From: an uncultured Aquimarina sp.
Lineage (GTDB): Bacteria > Bacteroidota > Bacteroidia > Flavobacteriales > Flavobacteriaceae
Direction: 5' to 3'
Length of the DNA stretch: 64,000 nucleotides
Assembly: GCA_947498815.1 (NCBI GenBank)
Contig: CANMLU010000017.1
Location: 1 to 64,000 of the forward strand
A model generated the notes under the pieces. It ran no database searches, had not been told where the DNA came from, and saw only the letters and a program-made list of their open reading frames with translations. Position 1 is the first letter of the stretch. Every line of letters starts with the position of its first letter. The position numbers were made by a program, and so were the translations under genes. Below, piece by piece: positions 26,914-35,815 of this stretch.

Positions 26914-28161
26914 TTGAAACAACTCACCCTAATATTTACATTGTTTTCTTCAATATTGTCAATAGCACAAGAGATAAAACAAGAAGAAACCATCTCCTAT
27001 AAAAAGAGAGTTTTAGAATCTACAGAAGTGGATTTTTTGATGAGCTATTACACCCAAGATGGAGATAATGCAGCTGTAACTGGAGGGATTGGTACCGAAG
27101 AACTTACAGATATTACTCCCACTATTGTGGTGGCAATTCCATTAAATGATGATGACGTATTAACTATAGACGCGGGGATTTCGGCATATTCATCGGCTTC
27201 TTCAAGTAACGTAAATCCATTTGATGGTGAAGGAGCTGCTAATCCTTTTGTAGAGTCTTCGGGAGCATCACAGAAAGATGTTTTGGTTACGGTAATAGGA
27301 AATTATAGTCATAGCAGCGATGATCGCAATACCATATGGTCTGCAAATCTTGCCATAGCAAACGAATACGACTATTTCTCGTTGGGTTTTGGGGGTAGTT
27401 ATTCCAAGTTATTTAACGAAAAGAACACAGAGCTTAGTGTAAAGGCCAATGTGTTTTTGGATACCTGGAATGCTATTTATCCTTCAGAATTGAGGGGGCA
27501 ACCAACATTTGTGGAGTTTGACGACGAATCTCGTAATTCTTACTCTATGGGATTAGGATTCTCACAGATACTGTCTAAAAAATTACAAGGGTCTTTGTCG
27601 GTTGATGTGATACAACAAGAAGGGTTGTTGTCTACACCATTTCAGCGGGTACAGTTTGCAGATGTGGATGATTTTGTAGTACAAGAATTTACTTATGCTG
27701 ATGATATAGAACGACTACCGGATTCAAGGTTTAAGATAGCAGTAGGTGGAAGGTTGCACTATTATATTAATGAAATTGTTGCTGTACGTACCTTTTACAG
27801 ATATTATACCGACGATTGGGGTATTAATTCTCATACTGCTAGTATAGAAGTACCCATAAAAATTACAGATAAATTTACGGTATATCCAAGTTATCGTTTT
27901 TATAACCAAACTGCAGCAGATTATTTTGCACCTTTTAATCAACATTTATCGACAGAAGAGTTTTATACATCAGATTATGACCTTTCGGATTTTGATGCCC
28001 ATCAATATGGTTTTGGGATTAATTACACCGATATTTTTGCAAAAATGCATATTTGGAAATTTGGACTTAAAAGTATAGATCTTCGTTTTAGACAATACGA
28101 GCGTGATTCGGGACTTACTTCGAGTTTGTTTTCAGGAGGGTTTAACTTTGTAATGGATTAA
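26914..28161 (+). CDS. DUF3570 outer-membrane beta-barrel protein
   Basis: A 415-residue probable outer-membrane barrel, DUF3570 family. It starts at a TTG with a signal peptide (MKQLTLIFTLFSSILSIAQ), then many alternating strands (VDFLMSYYTQDGDNAAVTGG, LTIDAGISAYSSAS, FRYYTDDWGINSHT). Last gene of the thioredoxin-ApbE-DUF4266 operon, though separated from DUF4266 by 136 bases containing a hairpin. The family function is unknown. Association with a flavin transferase and thioredoxin suggests electron transfer or redox maturation at the cell surface. Confidence 0.88.
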   Translation: MKQLTLIFTLFSSILSIAQEIKQEETISYKKRVLESTEVDFLMSYYTQDGDNAAVTGGIGTEELTDITPTIVVAIPLNDDDVLTIDAGISAYSSASSSNVNPFDGEGAANPFVESSGASQKDVLVTVIGNYSHSSDDRNTIWSANLAIANEYDYFSLGFGGSYSKLFNEKNTELSVKANVFLDTWNAIYPSELRGQPTFVEFDDESRNSYSMGLGFSQILSKKLQGSLSVDVIQQEGLLSTPFQRVQFADVDDFVVQEFTYADDIERLPDSRFKIAVGGRLHYYINEIVAVRTFYRYYTDDWGINSHTASIEVPIKITDKFTVYPSYRFYNQTAADYFAPFNQHLSTEEFYTSDYDLSDFDAHQYGFGINYTDIFAKMHIWKFGLKSIDLRFRQYERDSGLTSSLFSGGFNFVMD

Positions 28162-28254
28162 TAAGTGTTTTGAAATAAGTTTTATAAAGCAAGTTCTGGG
28201 TTTTTTTACCTATTTTAAATAGATACTTTTATCATGTTTTAAAGTATAATAAGA

Positions 28255-29100
28255 ATGAACGAGCAGAATAAAATATACTACGATCGAATTGCAGAAGCGA
28301 TTATATATATCAAGAAAAATTTTAAGGACCAACCAAGCCTTGATGAGATAGCAGAAAGAGTACATATAAGTCCATTTCATTTCCAAAGACTTTTTACTGA
28401 TTGGGCAGGGGTAAGCCCCAAGAAGTTTTTGCAATACACTAGTGTTGAATATGCAAAACGAATCCTTAAAAATCAAAAAAGCACTTTGTTTGATGCAACA
28501 TATCAAACAGGTCTCTCTAGCACAGGGCGCCTGCATGATCTTTTTGTGAAAATAGAGGGAATGACACCAGGAGAATACAAAAATGGAGGACAAAATCTTG
28601 CGATTAATTATAGCTATGCCGAGAGTCCATTCGGAAAAATTCTTGTGGCCTCGACTTCAAAAGGGATTTGCCATATGTCATTTGCCGATGATGAAAAAAA
28701 AGCTTTCAAAGTACTACAACAACAATTCTCTAATGCAAATTTTAAGCAGATGGTGGATAGGATACAGCAGAACGCACTGTTTATTTTTAACAGAGATTGG
28801 AAAGAACTAAATCAGGTAAAATTACACTTAAAGGGCACTGATTTTCAATTGAAAGTTTGGGATACACTTCTTAAAATTCCGAAAGGAGGATTAAGTACGT
28901 ATGGTACTATTGCAAAAATGATTGACAAACCCAAGGCATCAAGAGCTGTAGGAACGGCTATTGGCAATAATCCTGTTGCCTTTTTGATCCCATGCCACAG
29001 GGTAATTCAATCTACAGGAGATTTTGGACAATATCACTGGGGTAGCGTTCGAAAAACAGCTATGATCGGTTGGGAAGCTTCTAAAACCGATATTGATTGA
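28255..29100 (+). CDS. AraC-family regulator fused to O6-alkylguanine-DNA alkyltransferase
   Basis: A 281-residue two-domain protein: an AraC-type helix-turn-helix domain (about 1-108, with SPFHFQRLFTDWAG and the second helix region GLSSTGRLHDLF) and a methyltransferase domain (about 116-278) with the active site PCHRV (Cys247). It repairs O6-alkylguanine by self-methylation and probably activates its own or repair genes. The N-terminal zinc/phosphotriester domain of E. coli Ada is missing, so the methyl signal must come from another source or from Cys247. Confidence 0.93.
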   Translation: MNEQNKIYYDRIAEAIIYIKKNFKDQPSLDEIAERVHISPFHFQRLFTDWAGVSPKKFLQYTSVEYAKRILKNQKSTLFDATYQTGLSSTGRLHDLFVKIEGMTPGEYKNGGQNLAINYSYAESPFGKILVASTSKGICHMSFADDEKKAFKVLQQQFSNANFKQMVDRIQQNALFIFNRDWKELNQVKLHLKGTDFQLKVWDTLLKIPKGGLSTYGTIAKMIDKPKASRAVGTAIGNNPVAFLIPCHRVIQSTGDFGQYHWGSVRKTAMIGWEASKTDID

Positions 29101-29251
29101 GCAAGATTCGGGTTGTATTTGTTTTGCTAGCCAAGCATCTTTATCACAAAACTATATTGGATATTTTCCGAAGTACAGTTCTGGAATTTTTTAAAATATC
29201 ATGATGAAAGACTTTGGTGTAATATCTTGAATATCATAATCTCATATTCAT

Positions 29252-30391
29252 ATGTTAAAACAATCAACTAAACAGGATAGGATAAATTCTGTTGACGCTT
29301 TACGAGGATTTGCATTGTTCGGAATCATTCTTGCTAACATTCCGTTTTCTGGAGAACATATAGTAGACAGTCCCTTTAATCGAATCTTTGATTTTCTCTA
29401 TAACCTTATAATTGCTCATAAGTTTATAGCTATGTTTTCTATATTATTCGGTTTTGGCTTTTGTATTCAATTTCAAAGATTTAAGTCCAAAGGAACTGGA
29501 TTTAATCGATATTTTTTGATTAGAATGCTATTGCTATTTATAATTGGATGCTTTCATGGGTATTTATTATGGCTTGGCGATATAATTAGAACCTATGCGA
29601 TTGGAGGAATACTGTTATTGCTTATTAGAAATTGGCCGGTAAAGAAATTATTGATTTTGGGTTTAGTTTTTAATGTACTGCTTACAGGGGTGATGTATAT
29701 TGCGATTGAAGGTTTTGGATGGCAAACCTATAATTATGCAGCCGAACTTAATGAAGAGCATAGATTAACGAATTCATTTATTCGTTATTTGTGGATTAAC
29801 TGGAGAATGGATCCATGGATGAACTTCATTGAAGATATGCCCTTGACTTTGTTCTATACATTCGGAAATATGATCATTGGATTCGCTTTGGCTAAACTTG
29901 ATTTTTTCCGTTTACCACAAAGGTTGAAAAAGGCTACTAACCTCATTATCATTTTTGGTTTCACGCTTGGCCTTTTGCTCAATTATGTCTTTTATTTATT
30001 AATGAGTGGTCAAATATCTTTAGATGTTTCCTTGATTTGGTTACCATTTGTGTTGGCAGGAGGAATGATTTTATTGAGTTTGGCTTATATTGCTGCCTTC
30101 TTAAGATTGTTTAACACAGCGGTTTTTAAAAAAACATTGTCCTTTTTTAATCCTATAGGGCGTATGGCCCTCACAAACTATATAATGCAATCAATATTTT
30201 ATTTACTAATTTATTTCCATTGCCTCAAAGGATTAAGTCTTTATGGTAAATTAACACATGGACAATCTTATTTGGTTGCAATAGGACTCTTTGTTTTGCA
30301 GGTGCTTTTTAGTGTTTTATGGTTGAAGAAATACAAGCAGGGTCCACTTGAAATGATTTGGAAGAGAGCCTCTTATTATTTTTTAAAATAA
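29252..30391 (+). CDS. DUF418 domain inner-membrane protein
   Basis: A 379-residue protein with about nine to ten membrane helices. The opening RINSVDALRGFALFGIILAN is characteristic of the acyltransferase-3/DUF418 group, and the DUF418 C-terminal part includes GRMALTNYIMQSIF and GPLEMIWK near the end. Function unknown in general; some members are YeiB-like. It appears to be a single gene. Confidence 0.9.
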   Translation: MLKQSTKQDRINSVDALRGFALFGIILANIPFSGEHIVDSPFNRIFDFLYNLIIAHKFIAMFSILFGFGFCIQFQRFKSKGTGFNRYFLIRMLLLFIIGCFHGYLLWLGDIIRTYAIGGILLLLIRNWPVKKLLILGLVFNVLLTGVMYIAIEGFGWQTYNYAAELNEEHRLTNSFIRYLWINWRMDPWMNFIEDMPLTLFYTFGNMIIGFALAKLDFFRLPQRLKKATNLIIIFGFTLGLLLNYVFYLLMSGQISLDVSLIWLPFVLAGGMILLSLAYIAAFLRLFNTAVFKKTLSFFNPIGRMALTNYIMQSIFYLLIYFHCLKGLSLYGKLTHGQSYLVAIGLFVLQVLFSVLWLKKYKQGPLEMIWKRASYYFLK

Positions 30392-30472
30392 GAGAGAGAA
30401 ACCAGCAAGATTTGGGTGTTAAACCTTTGAAATATACGAGACCTTTATATCAACTTTTAAAAAGATATAAAA

Positions 30473-30952
30473 ATGAGTAAGTTTAAAATTATTCCAGTAT
30501 CCGAAGAATTTGCTTCGCATATCCGAGAAACAAAAATTGATAATTTTGGACACAAAGCTATTGAACAGGTAGCCACAGGTTTTGGGCCCTGCAGGGTTTC
30601 TTTAAAACCTTTTGAACCTGGAAAAAATAAAAGGATATTAATTAGTCATAGTCCATTCGAAATTGAAAACGCATTTAATCAACCTGGTCCGGTCTTTATT
30701 CACAAGGAAGAAGTAGAATCGTATAAGAATATACATCAATTTCCTCCAGAGATTAAAGCCGATAAGCAAAACTTCCCTTTATCATTAATTGGATACAGCG
30801 CAGATCAAAAAATGATATTTACCAAAATGGTGGGTGATGAAGATGTTGATCTTTTGATTCCACAAATATTTCAAGAGCACGAAGAAATTGCATTTTTACA
30901 TGCAAGAAACGCCGAGGCATGTTGTTATATCTGTAAAATAGAACGGGTATAA
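30473..30952 (+). CDS. DUF1203 domain protein
   Basis: A 159-residue soluble protein of the DUF1203 family. Family segments seen are CRVSLKPFEPGKNKRILISH, GPVFIHKEEVE, and a C-terminal HARNAEACCYICKIE with three cysteines. The reaction is unknown. Strong terminator directly downstream. Confidence 0.85.
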   Translation: MSKFKIIPVSEEFASHIRETKIDNFGHKAIEQVATGFGPCRVSLKPFEPGKNKRILISHSPFEIENAFNQPGPVFIHKEEVESYKNIHQFPPEIKADKQNFPLSLIGYSADQKMIFTKMVGDEDVDLLIPQIFQEHEEIAFLHARNAEACCYICKIERV

Positions 30953-30968
30953 CACAGATTTAAAAAAA

Positions 30969-31007
30969 CAAAAGGGAACCCCATACAATAGTCGTTCCCT
31001 TTTTTTA
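30969..31007 (+). terminator. Intrinsic terminator after DUF1203
   Basis: A 10-bp perfect stem (aaaagggaac / gttccctttt) with a 14-base loop and a T-run inside and beyond the right arm. Confidence 0.88.
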
Positions 31008-31081
31008 CCATTTACACGTTATAGATAAGTTATGGGCGTTTTGCTATAAAACGTTTTCAATACATTATTACCCTACCTTAT

Positions 31082-31089
31082 TATATTTG
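31082..31089 (+). promoter_or_regulatory. -7 promoter-like element TATATTTG
   Basis: A perfect TAnnTTTG match 233 bases upstream of the CHAT-TPR start codon. No TTTG at the expected -33 place, so it is a candidate only. Confidence 0.35.
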
Positions 31090-31322
31090 TTGTTGATTTT
31101 GTTTTTCTTTAAAAATATTGATTATCAATGCTTTAATTAGGTAATCATTAAGATTTTTTTAAGATTGATAACAAAAATGTTTTCCTAATTTTAGAGAACT
31201 AACTTCATTAGGGAAATTAATAACAATAGTATTTATTCAATTATTAACCAACTACCTGCTCCAATTTTGTAAAAAGGGATAAAATTATTCGCGTTTATTT
31301 TCTTAAATAAAACGGTATAATC

Positions 31323-32840
31323 ATGGAGACTATAATTGAAAAACAGCAAAACTTAAAAGTACTTTTTTTGACCTCTGACCCAAGTAATGCCTCAAGGTTA
31401 CACTTGGGTAGAGAACTTCAATCGGTAAGGGATAAACTAGAAGGTAATTCGCATTTTGAAATAAAAGATCATTTGGCAACAAAACCAAACGATGTGATGA
31501 ACGAAATTATGAATTTTAAACCTCAAATTGTTCATTTTTCTGGTCATGGTTCCGAAGAAGGAGAACTTTGTTTTGAGGATGAAAGTGGAAAAATAAAAAC
31601 GATTCCTCCAGAAGCTTTGGCTTCTCTATTCAGTTTGGTTACTGATTATGTTAAATGCGTTGTGATTAATACCTGCTTTGCAGAAAAACAAGCCAAAGGA
31701 ATCGCTCGTTATATTCCTGTAGTTATCGGAACAAAAAAGGAAATTTCTGATGGAGCCGCCATAAACTTTTCTACGGGTTTTTATACGGCTTTAAATCCAG
31801 ACTTATCTACCGAAAGTTTAAATAAGGCATATAAACTTGGATGCATTGCTATTCAGTTTGATGGTAATTTAAAAGAACACCTCACGCCACTTATTATTTT
31901 GGGAGCACCCAATGTAAGATTCGCATCCGAAGTGGATTCGGCTTTCTCATTTATTTCTAATCCCAATGGGCATGCGGTAAAAACTTTAATATACGGGTTA
32001 ACTCTTACAGGTACAAAAATGGGCCTTACAGAGGAGGAGGCAAGAAATATCATAGAAGATAAGATAAAGAAACTTAAGGAGCATAAAGATTGTATTTTGG
32101 AATACGAAGAGAATTTACGATTGATCTTAACAGACGAATTTCCATTATCAGATTCTTCCAAAGCTGCATTATTTCGTTTACAAAGCGGGTTAAATTTGAG
32201 TGATGATGATGTTACTATAATTCATGAAAGAATACTTTCTGACGCAAAACTAGATAGCGCTTTTAGCTGGTATGACAGAGGATACGGCCAGACACAGTTA
32301 GATAATTATGAACTGGCAATAAAATATTTTTCAAATGCCATTGAAAAAAATAATGAATATTCTGCGGCATATTCCGGAAGAGGAGAGAGTTATAGTAAAA
32401 TCAAAAAGTTTGATCTTGCTATAGAAGACTTTACCAAAGCAATAGAACTAAACATCAATTGGGAAATATTTTATAGTCTCAATTTAACTTACTTCAATCG
32501 AGGGTTGGCCTATTTTGATTATGTTCCGAGAACCGATGAAAATGTAGAAAAAGCAAAGGCAGATTGGTTTAAAGCAATTGAATTAGGCTCAAATGAGCCA
32601 AGTGCATATTATAATATAGGGTTAGCAAATAAACATCTAAGAAAATTTGATGATGCGATATCGGCTTATAAAAAAGCTTTAGAGCATGGTTACTCGGACA
32701 AAACAGGAATCTATGCCGGGATTATTAAATGCTATACCGAAATAGGGGATAAAGCAAAAGAGATTGGTGAATGGACCAAAAAAGCATTAAGCAGTACCGA
32801 GTCAAGCAAAGATGGTATACCCGAAGACTACTTGGAATAA
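31323..32840 (+). CDS. CHAT-type caspase-like protease with C-terminal TPR repeats
   Basis: A 505-residue cytoplasmic protein. The CHAT domain (about 10-200) begins LKVLFLTSDPSNASRLHLG and keeps the caspase dyad, His75 in HFSGHG and Cys118 in VINTCFAE. Residues about 225-310 form a helical linker (DEFPLSDSSKAALFRLQSGL, NLSDDDVTIIHERIL) of a type also seen in cyanobacterial caspase/GUN4 multidomain proteins. At least four TPR units fill 310-500. CHAT proteases are often effectors in bacterial defence or cell death, activated by a sensor; no gasdermin, NLR or nuclease partner is adjacent. It looks monocistronic with a long leader. Confidence 0.85.
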   Translation: METIIEKQQNLKVLFLTSDPSNASRLHLGRELQSVRDKLEGNSHFEIKDHLATKPNDVMNEIMNFKPQIVHFSGHGSEEGELCFEDESGKIKTIPPEALASLFSLVTDYVKCVVINTCFAEKQAKGIARYIPVVIGTKKEISDGAAINFSTGFYTALNPDLSTESLNKAYKLGCIAIQFDGNLKEHLTPLIILGAPNVRFASEVDSAFSFISNPNGHAVKTLIYGLTLTGTKMGLTEEEARNIIEDKIKKLKEHKDCILEYEENLRLILTDEFPLSDSSKAALFRLQSGLNLSDDDVTIIHERILSDAKLDSAFSWYDRGYGQTQLDNYELAIKYFSNAIEKNNEYSAAYSGRGESYSKIKKFDLAIEDFTKAIELNINWEIFYSLNLTYFNRGLAYFDYVPRTDENVEKAKADWFKAIELGSNEPSAYYNIGLANKHLRKFDDAISAYKKALEHGYSDKTGIYAGIIKCYTEIGDKAKEIGEWTKKALSSTESSKDGIPEDYLE

Positions 32841-32948
32841 ATTAAATACTTGAATATTAATTTATAAGAACTTTAAGAAGCTCTAAGGATTCTATCCTAT
32901 ATTTTTATAGGACCTTATCAATGCGTAACAAACAAACAAACGATCAAA

Positions 32949-33374
32949 ATGAAAAAACTAATCTCATTACTAGTATTGGCAACAATTACGACTTTTGTTA
33001 ACGGTCAGGAATCCGATTATGCTCTTGTAGAAAAAACAGTTCAGTATTATTTAGATGGAGGTACCAATAATGATTTTGAAACGTTAAAAAAAGCCTTTCA
33101 TAAAACAGCCACGATGCGATATGTTACTGATGAATATAAAGAGGTAAATGCTTTAGAATTTTTTGGTAAAATGAAATCAGGGCCCAAACAAAATAGAAAA
33201 ACTAAGATAGATTACATCAATATTACGGGGCATGCAGCAAATGCCAAACTCGAAATCGAGTATCCCACGTTTACATTTATTGATTATATGAATCTGCTTA
33301 AAATTAATGGAGAATGGAAGATAGTGAGTAAGATTTTTTATAAGAAAACTCAGGAAGCTAAATCCGAAGACTAA
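32949..33374 (+). CDS. Secreted NTF2/lumazine-binding-like protein
   Basis: A 141-residue protein with signal peptide (MKKLISLLVLATITTFVNG) and a cone-shaped NTF2-like fold of the Lumazine_bd_2 type: VEKTVQYYLDGGTNNDFETL at the start and LLKINGEWKIVSKIFYKK at the end. No catalytic residues can be claimed. A symmetrical tcctata / tatagga hairpin (32895-32912) lies in its upstream region. Confidence 0.82.
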   Translation: MKKLISLLVLATITTFVNGQESDYALVEKTVQYYLDGGTNNDFETLKKAFHKTATMRYVTDEYKEVNALEFFGKMKSGPKQNRKTKIDYINITGHAANAKLEIEYPTFTFIDYMNLLKINGEWKIVSKIFYKKTQEAKSED

Positions 33375-33404
33375 TTATACTGCGATTTCCAATTTTTGAT
33401 GTGC

Positions 33405-33980
33405 ATGGATTCTATTGAAAGTTTAGCAACATTATATCTGGTGGACCGAAAAGAATGGAGGCTATGGTTGCAGGATAACTTTGAAAAAGAAAATGAAATT
33501 TGGTTAGTGTATCCTCGAAAGTCTTCCGGGAAACCTCGCATCATTTATAATGACGCCGTCGAAGAAGCGCTATGTTTTGGTTGGATAGATAGTATCGTTA
33601 AAACTCTGGATAATGAGCATACAATACAACGATTTTCGAAAAGAAAGCCAAAGAGCACTTATTCGCAGGCAAATAAAGAAAGGTTGAAGTGGTTGGCAGA
33701 GAAAAATATGTTGTCCTCTTCTGTTTTTGCTGAAGTCAAAAATGTTATTGAAGAGCAATTTGTATTTCCTGCCGACATTCTTACTTCGATTCGAAATAAT
33801 AAATTGGCATGGGATCACTATAAAAAGTTATCAGAATCATATAAAAGAATTCGTGTGGCTTATATTGATGCAGCTCGTAAACGTCCCGAAGAATTCAAGA
33901 AAAGATTAAGAAATTTCATAACCAAAACTTCAGAAGGTAAGCTTATCACCGGCTTTGGAGGTATAAATAAATATTATTAA
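33405..33980 (+). CDS. YdeI/OmdA-family protein
   Basis: A protein of about 191 residues in the bacteriocin-protection / YdeI-OmpD-associated family. Motifs seen are EWRLWLQDNFEKENEIWLVY, ALCFGWIDSIVK and the RFSKRKPKSTYSQANKER block, all family hallmarks. The Lys/Arg-rich C-terminal part may bind nucleic acid or lipid. ATG codons at 33399 and 33405 are both possible. Its stop overlaps the start of the next gene (TAATG), so the two are coupled. Confidence 0.88.
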   Translation: MDSIESLATLYLVDRKEWRLWLQDNFEKENEIWLVYPRKSSGKPRIIYNDAVEEALCFGWIDSIVKTLDNEHTIQRFSKRKPKSTYSQANKERLKWLAEKNMLSSSVFAEVKNVIEEQFVFPADILTSIRNNKLAWDHYKKLSESYKRIRVAYIDAARKRPEEFKKRLRNFITKTSEGKLITGFGGINKYY

Positions 33981-34879
33981 TGAAGTACTCTTTATTTTTT
34001 GGATTGATCTGTTTAATCGGAGGTGGTTTCTCTACTCAAGCACAAGGATCTAAGCTATATCTTGATCAGAAACCGCCTTCAATCACTCCCGAAATTTTTG
34101 CTCCCGGTATTATTTCTACTACGAATGAATATGAGTTTGGATCTGTATTCTCCAAAGATGGCACAGAGTTTTTCTATGGTGTCGATACAGGAGAGAGAGC
34201 AGAAATACGGTATACCAGATTAGAAAAGGGTGTATGGATGAAGCCCAAGACCATCATATCAAGCAATACATATGGTTTTAATGATCCTTTTCTTTCTCCA
34301 GACGAAGATAGATTATATTACATCTCCGATATGCCTCTCAATAAGAAAGGGAATAATAAAGATTATGATATCTGGTATTCTGAAAAAAGACCTTATGGTT
34401 GGTCAAAACCTATAAATGCGGGGAAAAATATAAATACGGATAAAAATGAATACTATATTTCCTTTACCGATGACGGAACGATGTATTTTGCTTCGAATAG
34501 GAGCCTTAATGAAAATGATAACTCGAATTTTGATATTTATACCTCAAAATTTAAACAGAATGAGTTTCAAAAACCAATTAAGTTACCAGGTGCTATAAAT
34601 ACAAAGGCGTATGAAGCTGATGTGTTTGTGGCACCAGATGAATCTTATGTTGTTTTTTGCGCTACCAGAAAAAATGGATTGGGTAGAGGCGATTTATATG
34701 TTAGTTTTAAAAAAGAGGATGGGACATGGACGATATCAAAAAATATGGGTACACCTATTAATACCAAAGGCCATGAATTATGCCCTTTTGTTACCAAGGA
34801 TGGTAAATATTTTTTTTACACCAGTAACAAAGATATTTATTGGGTAGATGCCAAGATCCTGGAACAATACCGTTTTTAA
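33980..34879 (+). CDS. Secreted WD40-like/PD40 beta-propeller protein
   Basis: A 299-residue exported protein (signal peptide to about residue 21, FSTQAQ). It has repeated TolB-like PD40 blades, for example FSKDGTEFFYGVD, DPFLSPDEDRLYYISDMP, ISFTDDGTMYFASNRS and PFVTKDGKYFFYTSNKD. Such propellers act in binding or as carbohydrate/peptide hydrolase-like scaffolds; no catalytic assignment is possible. It starts within the stop codon of the YdeI gene. Confidence 0.85.
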   Translation: MKYSLFFGLICLIGGGFSTQAQGSKLYLDQKPPSITPEIFAPGIISTTNEYEFGSVFSKDGTEFFYGVDTGERAEIRYTRLEKGVWMKPKTIISSNTYGFNDPFLSPDEDRLYYISDMPLNKKGNNKDYDIWYSEKRPYGWSKPINAGKNINTDKNEYYISFTDDGTMYFASNRSLNENDNSNFDIYTSKFKQNEFQKPIKLPGAINTKAYEADVFVAPDESYVVFCATRKNGLGRGDLYVSFKKEDGTWTISKNMGTPINTKGHELCPFVTKDGKYFFYTSNKDIYWVDAKILEQYRF

Positions 34880-35103
34880 GCAAGTGACGAACCATTTTAT
34901 AACCAAAAACCACATTCTTAATGAATAATACCAGTGTTCGCACTTTGGAATATCATATTTTGAGACATGAATTACATCATCTCCAGGTTATTTAAGATCG
35001 ATATTTGACTGTTGTGTAATACTATCATTATAATTTTCTATGACCATGTCCAAATTTCAAAAATATATTCGTCATAGTGGTGTAAATCATAAAAAATAAA
35101 CAA

Positions 35104-35451
35104 ATGAAAGAATTTATGTTCCTTTTCAGAGGAGATGATGAGGTTTGGGATTCCAAATCTCCCGAAGAACAACAAGAACACATGCAACATTGGCAACAAT
35201 GGATAGAGAAAATCGCCGAGCAAGGTAAGTTTGTAGGGGGAGAACGATTATTTTCTCACGGAAATACCATCTTGGATCATGGTAAAGTTATTGATCGTCC
35301 TTTAACCGAAGGAAAAGAGCTTGTTGGAGGATATCTTAGGATAAAGTCGGGTTCGTTGGACGAAGCTACAGAAATGGCAAAAGGCTGCCCCGGTTTTGAA
35401 TGGGAAGGTGGCGCAGTTGAAGTGCGTGAAATTTGGCCTGAAGAAAATTAA
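35104..35451 (+). CDS. YCII-related (DGPF-type) domain protein, copy 1
   Basis: A 115-residue YCII/DGPF protein: MKEFMFLFRGDDE at the start, HMQHWQQWIEKIAEQGKFVGG in the middle, and the DGPF-box region reading DRPLTEGKELVGGYLRIK, with RPL in place of GPF. About half of its residues match the next gene, so the pair arose by tandem duplication. DGPF genes are the standard neighbours of ECF42 sigma factors, and one follows here. Confidence 0.9.
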   Translation: MKEFMFLFRGDDEVWDSKSPEEQQEHMQHWQQWIEKIAEQGKFVGGERLFSHGNTILDHGKVIDRPLTEGKELVGGYLRIKSGSLDEATEMAKGCPGFEWEGGAVEVREIWPEEN

Positions 35452-35466
35452 AAAAACAAAAAGAAA

Positions 35467-35811
35467 ATGAAAGAATTCTTATATGTAATACGTGGAGGAC
35501 AAGAGAAATATGAAACCAATTCTCCAGAACAGATGCAAAAGCACATGGAACATTGGCAACGCTGGATGGGTGGTTTGGCAGAAAACAAACAACTTGTAGG
35601 TGGCCAACCTTTAATGACTGAAGGTAAAACCCTTATAGATGGGGGATCAAAAATTATAGATCGCCCACTAGCAGAAGGAAAGGAGTTAATAGGAGGTTAT
35701 TTATTGATCAAAGCCGAATCGCTAGATCATGCTACAGATATAGCAAAAGGCTGCCCTAGTTTTGAATATGGTTGTAGTGTTGAAGTTCGAGAAATTAGCC
35801 CTATGGAATAA
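35467..35811 (+). CDS. YCII-related (DGPF-type) domain protein, copy 2
   Basis: A 114-residue paralogue of the gene 15 bases upstream, with the same order of motifs (MKEFLYVIRGGQEK, HMEHWQRWMGGLAENKQLVG, DRPLAEGKELIGGYLLIK). It is probably co-transcribed with copy 1 and with the sigma factor, whose start codon lies four bases after its stop. The biochemical role of DGPF proteins is unknown; they may be targets of the sigma factor. Confidence 0.9.
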   Translation: MKEFLYVIRGGQEKYETNSPEQMQKHMEHWQRWMGGLAENKQLVGGQPLMTEGKTLIDGGSKIIDRPLAEGKELIGGYLLIKAESLDHATDIAKGCPSFEYGCSVEVREISPME

Positions 35812-35815
35812 TCTC

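Larger units (their letters stand above)
30953..31322. other. Intergenic region upstream of the CHAT-TPR gene
   Basis: 370 bases without a gene. After the terminator at 30969 it holds a small hairpin (cgtttt / aaaacg, 31038-31055), a consensus -7 element at 31082 and a palindrome ATTGATTATCAAT (31118-31130 region). If transcription starts at 31096, the CHAT-TPR leader is over 220 bases long, enough for regulation. Confidence 0.45.

Noticed and set aside
31323-32840. Type III-E CRISPR TPR-CHAT (Csx29)
   Set aside because: Domain order is reversed, length is too small, and there is no gRAMP gene or CRISPR array in the window.
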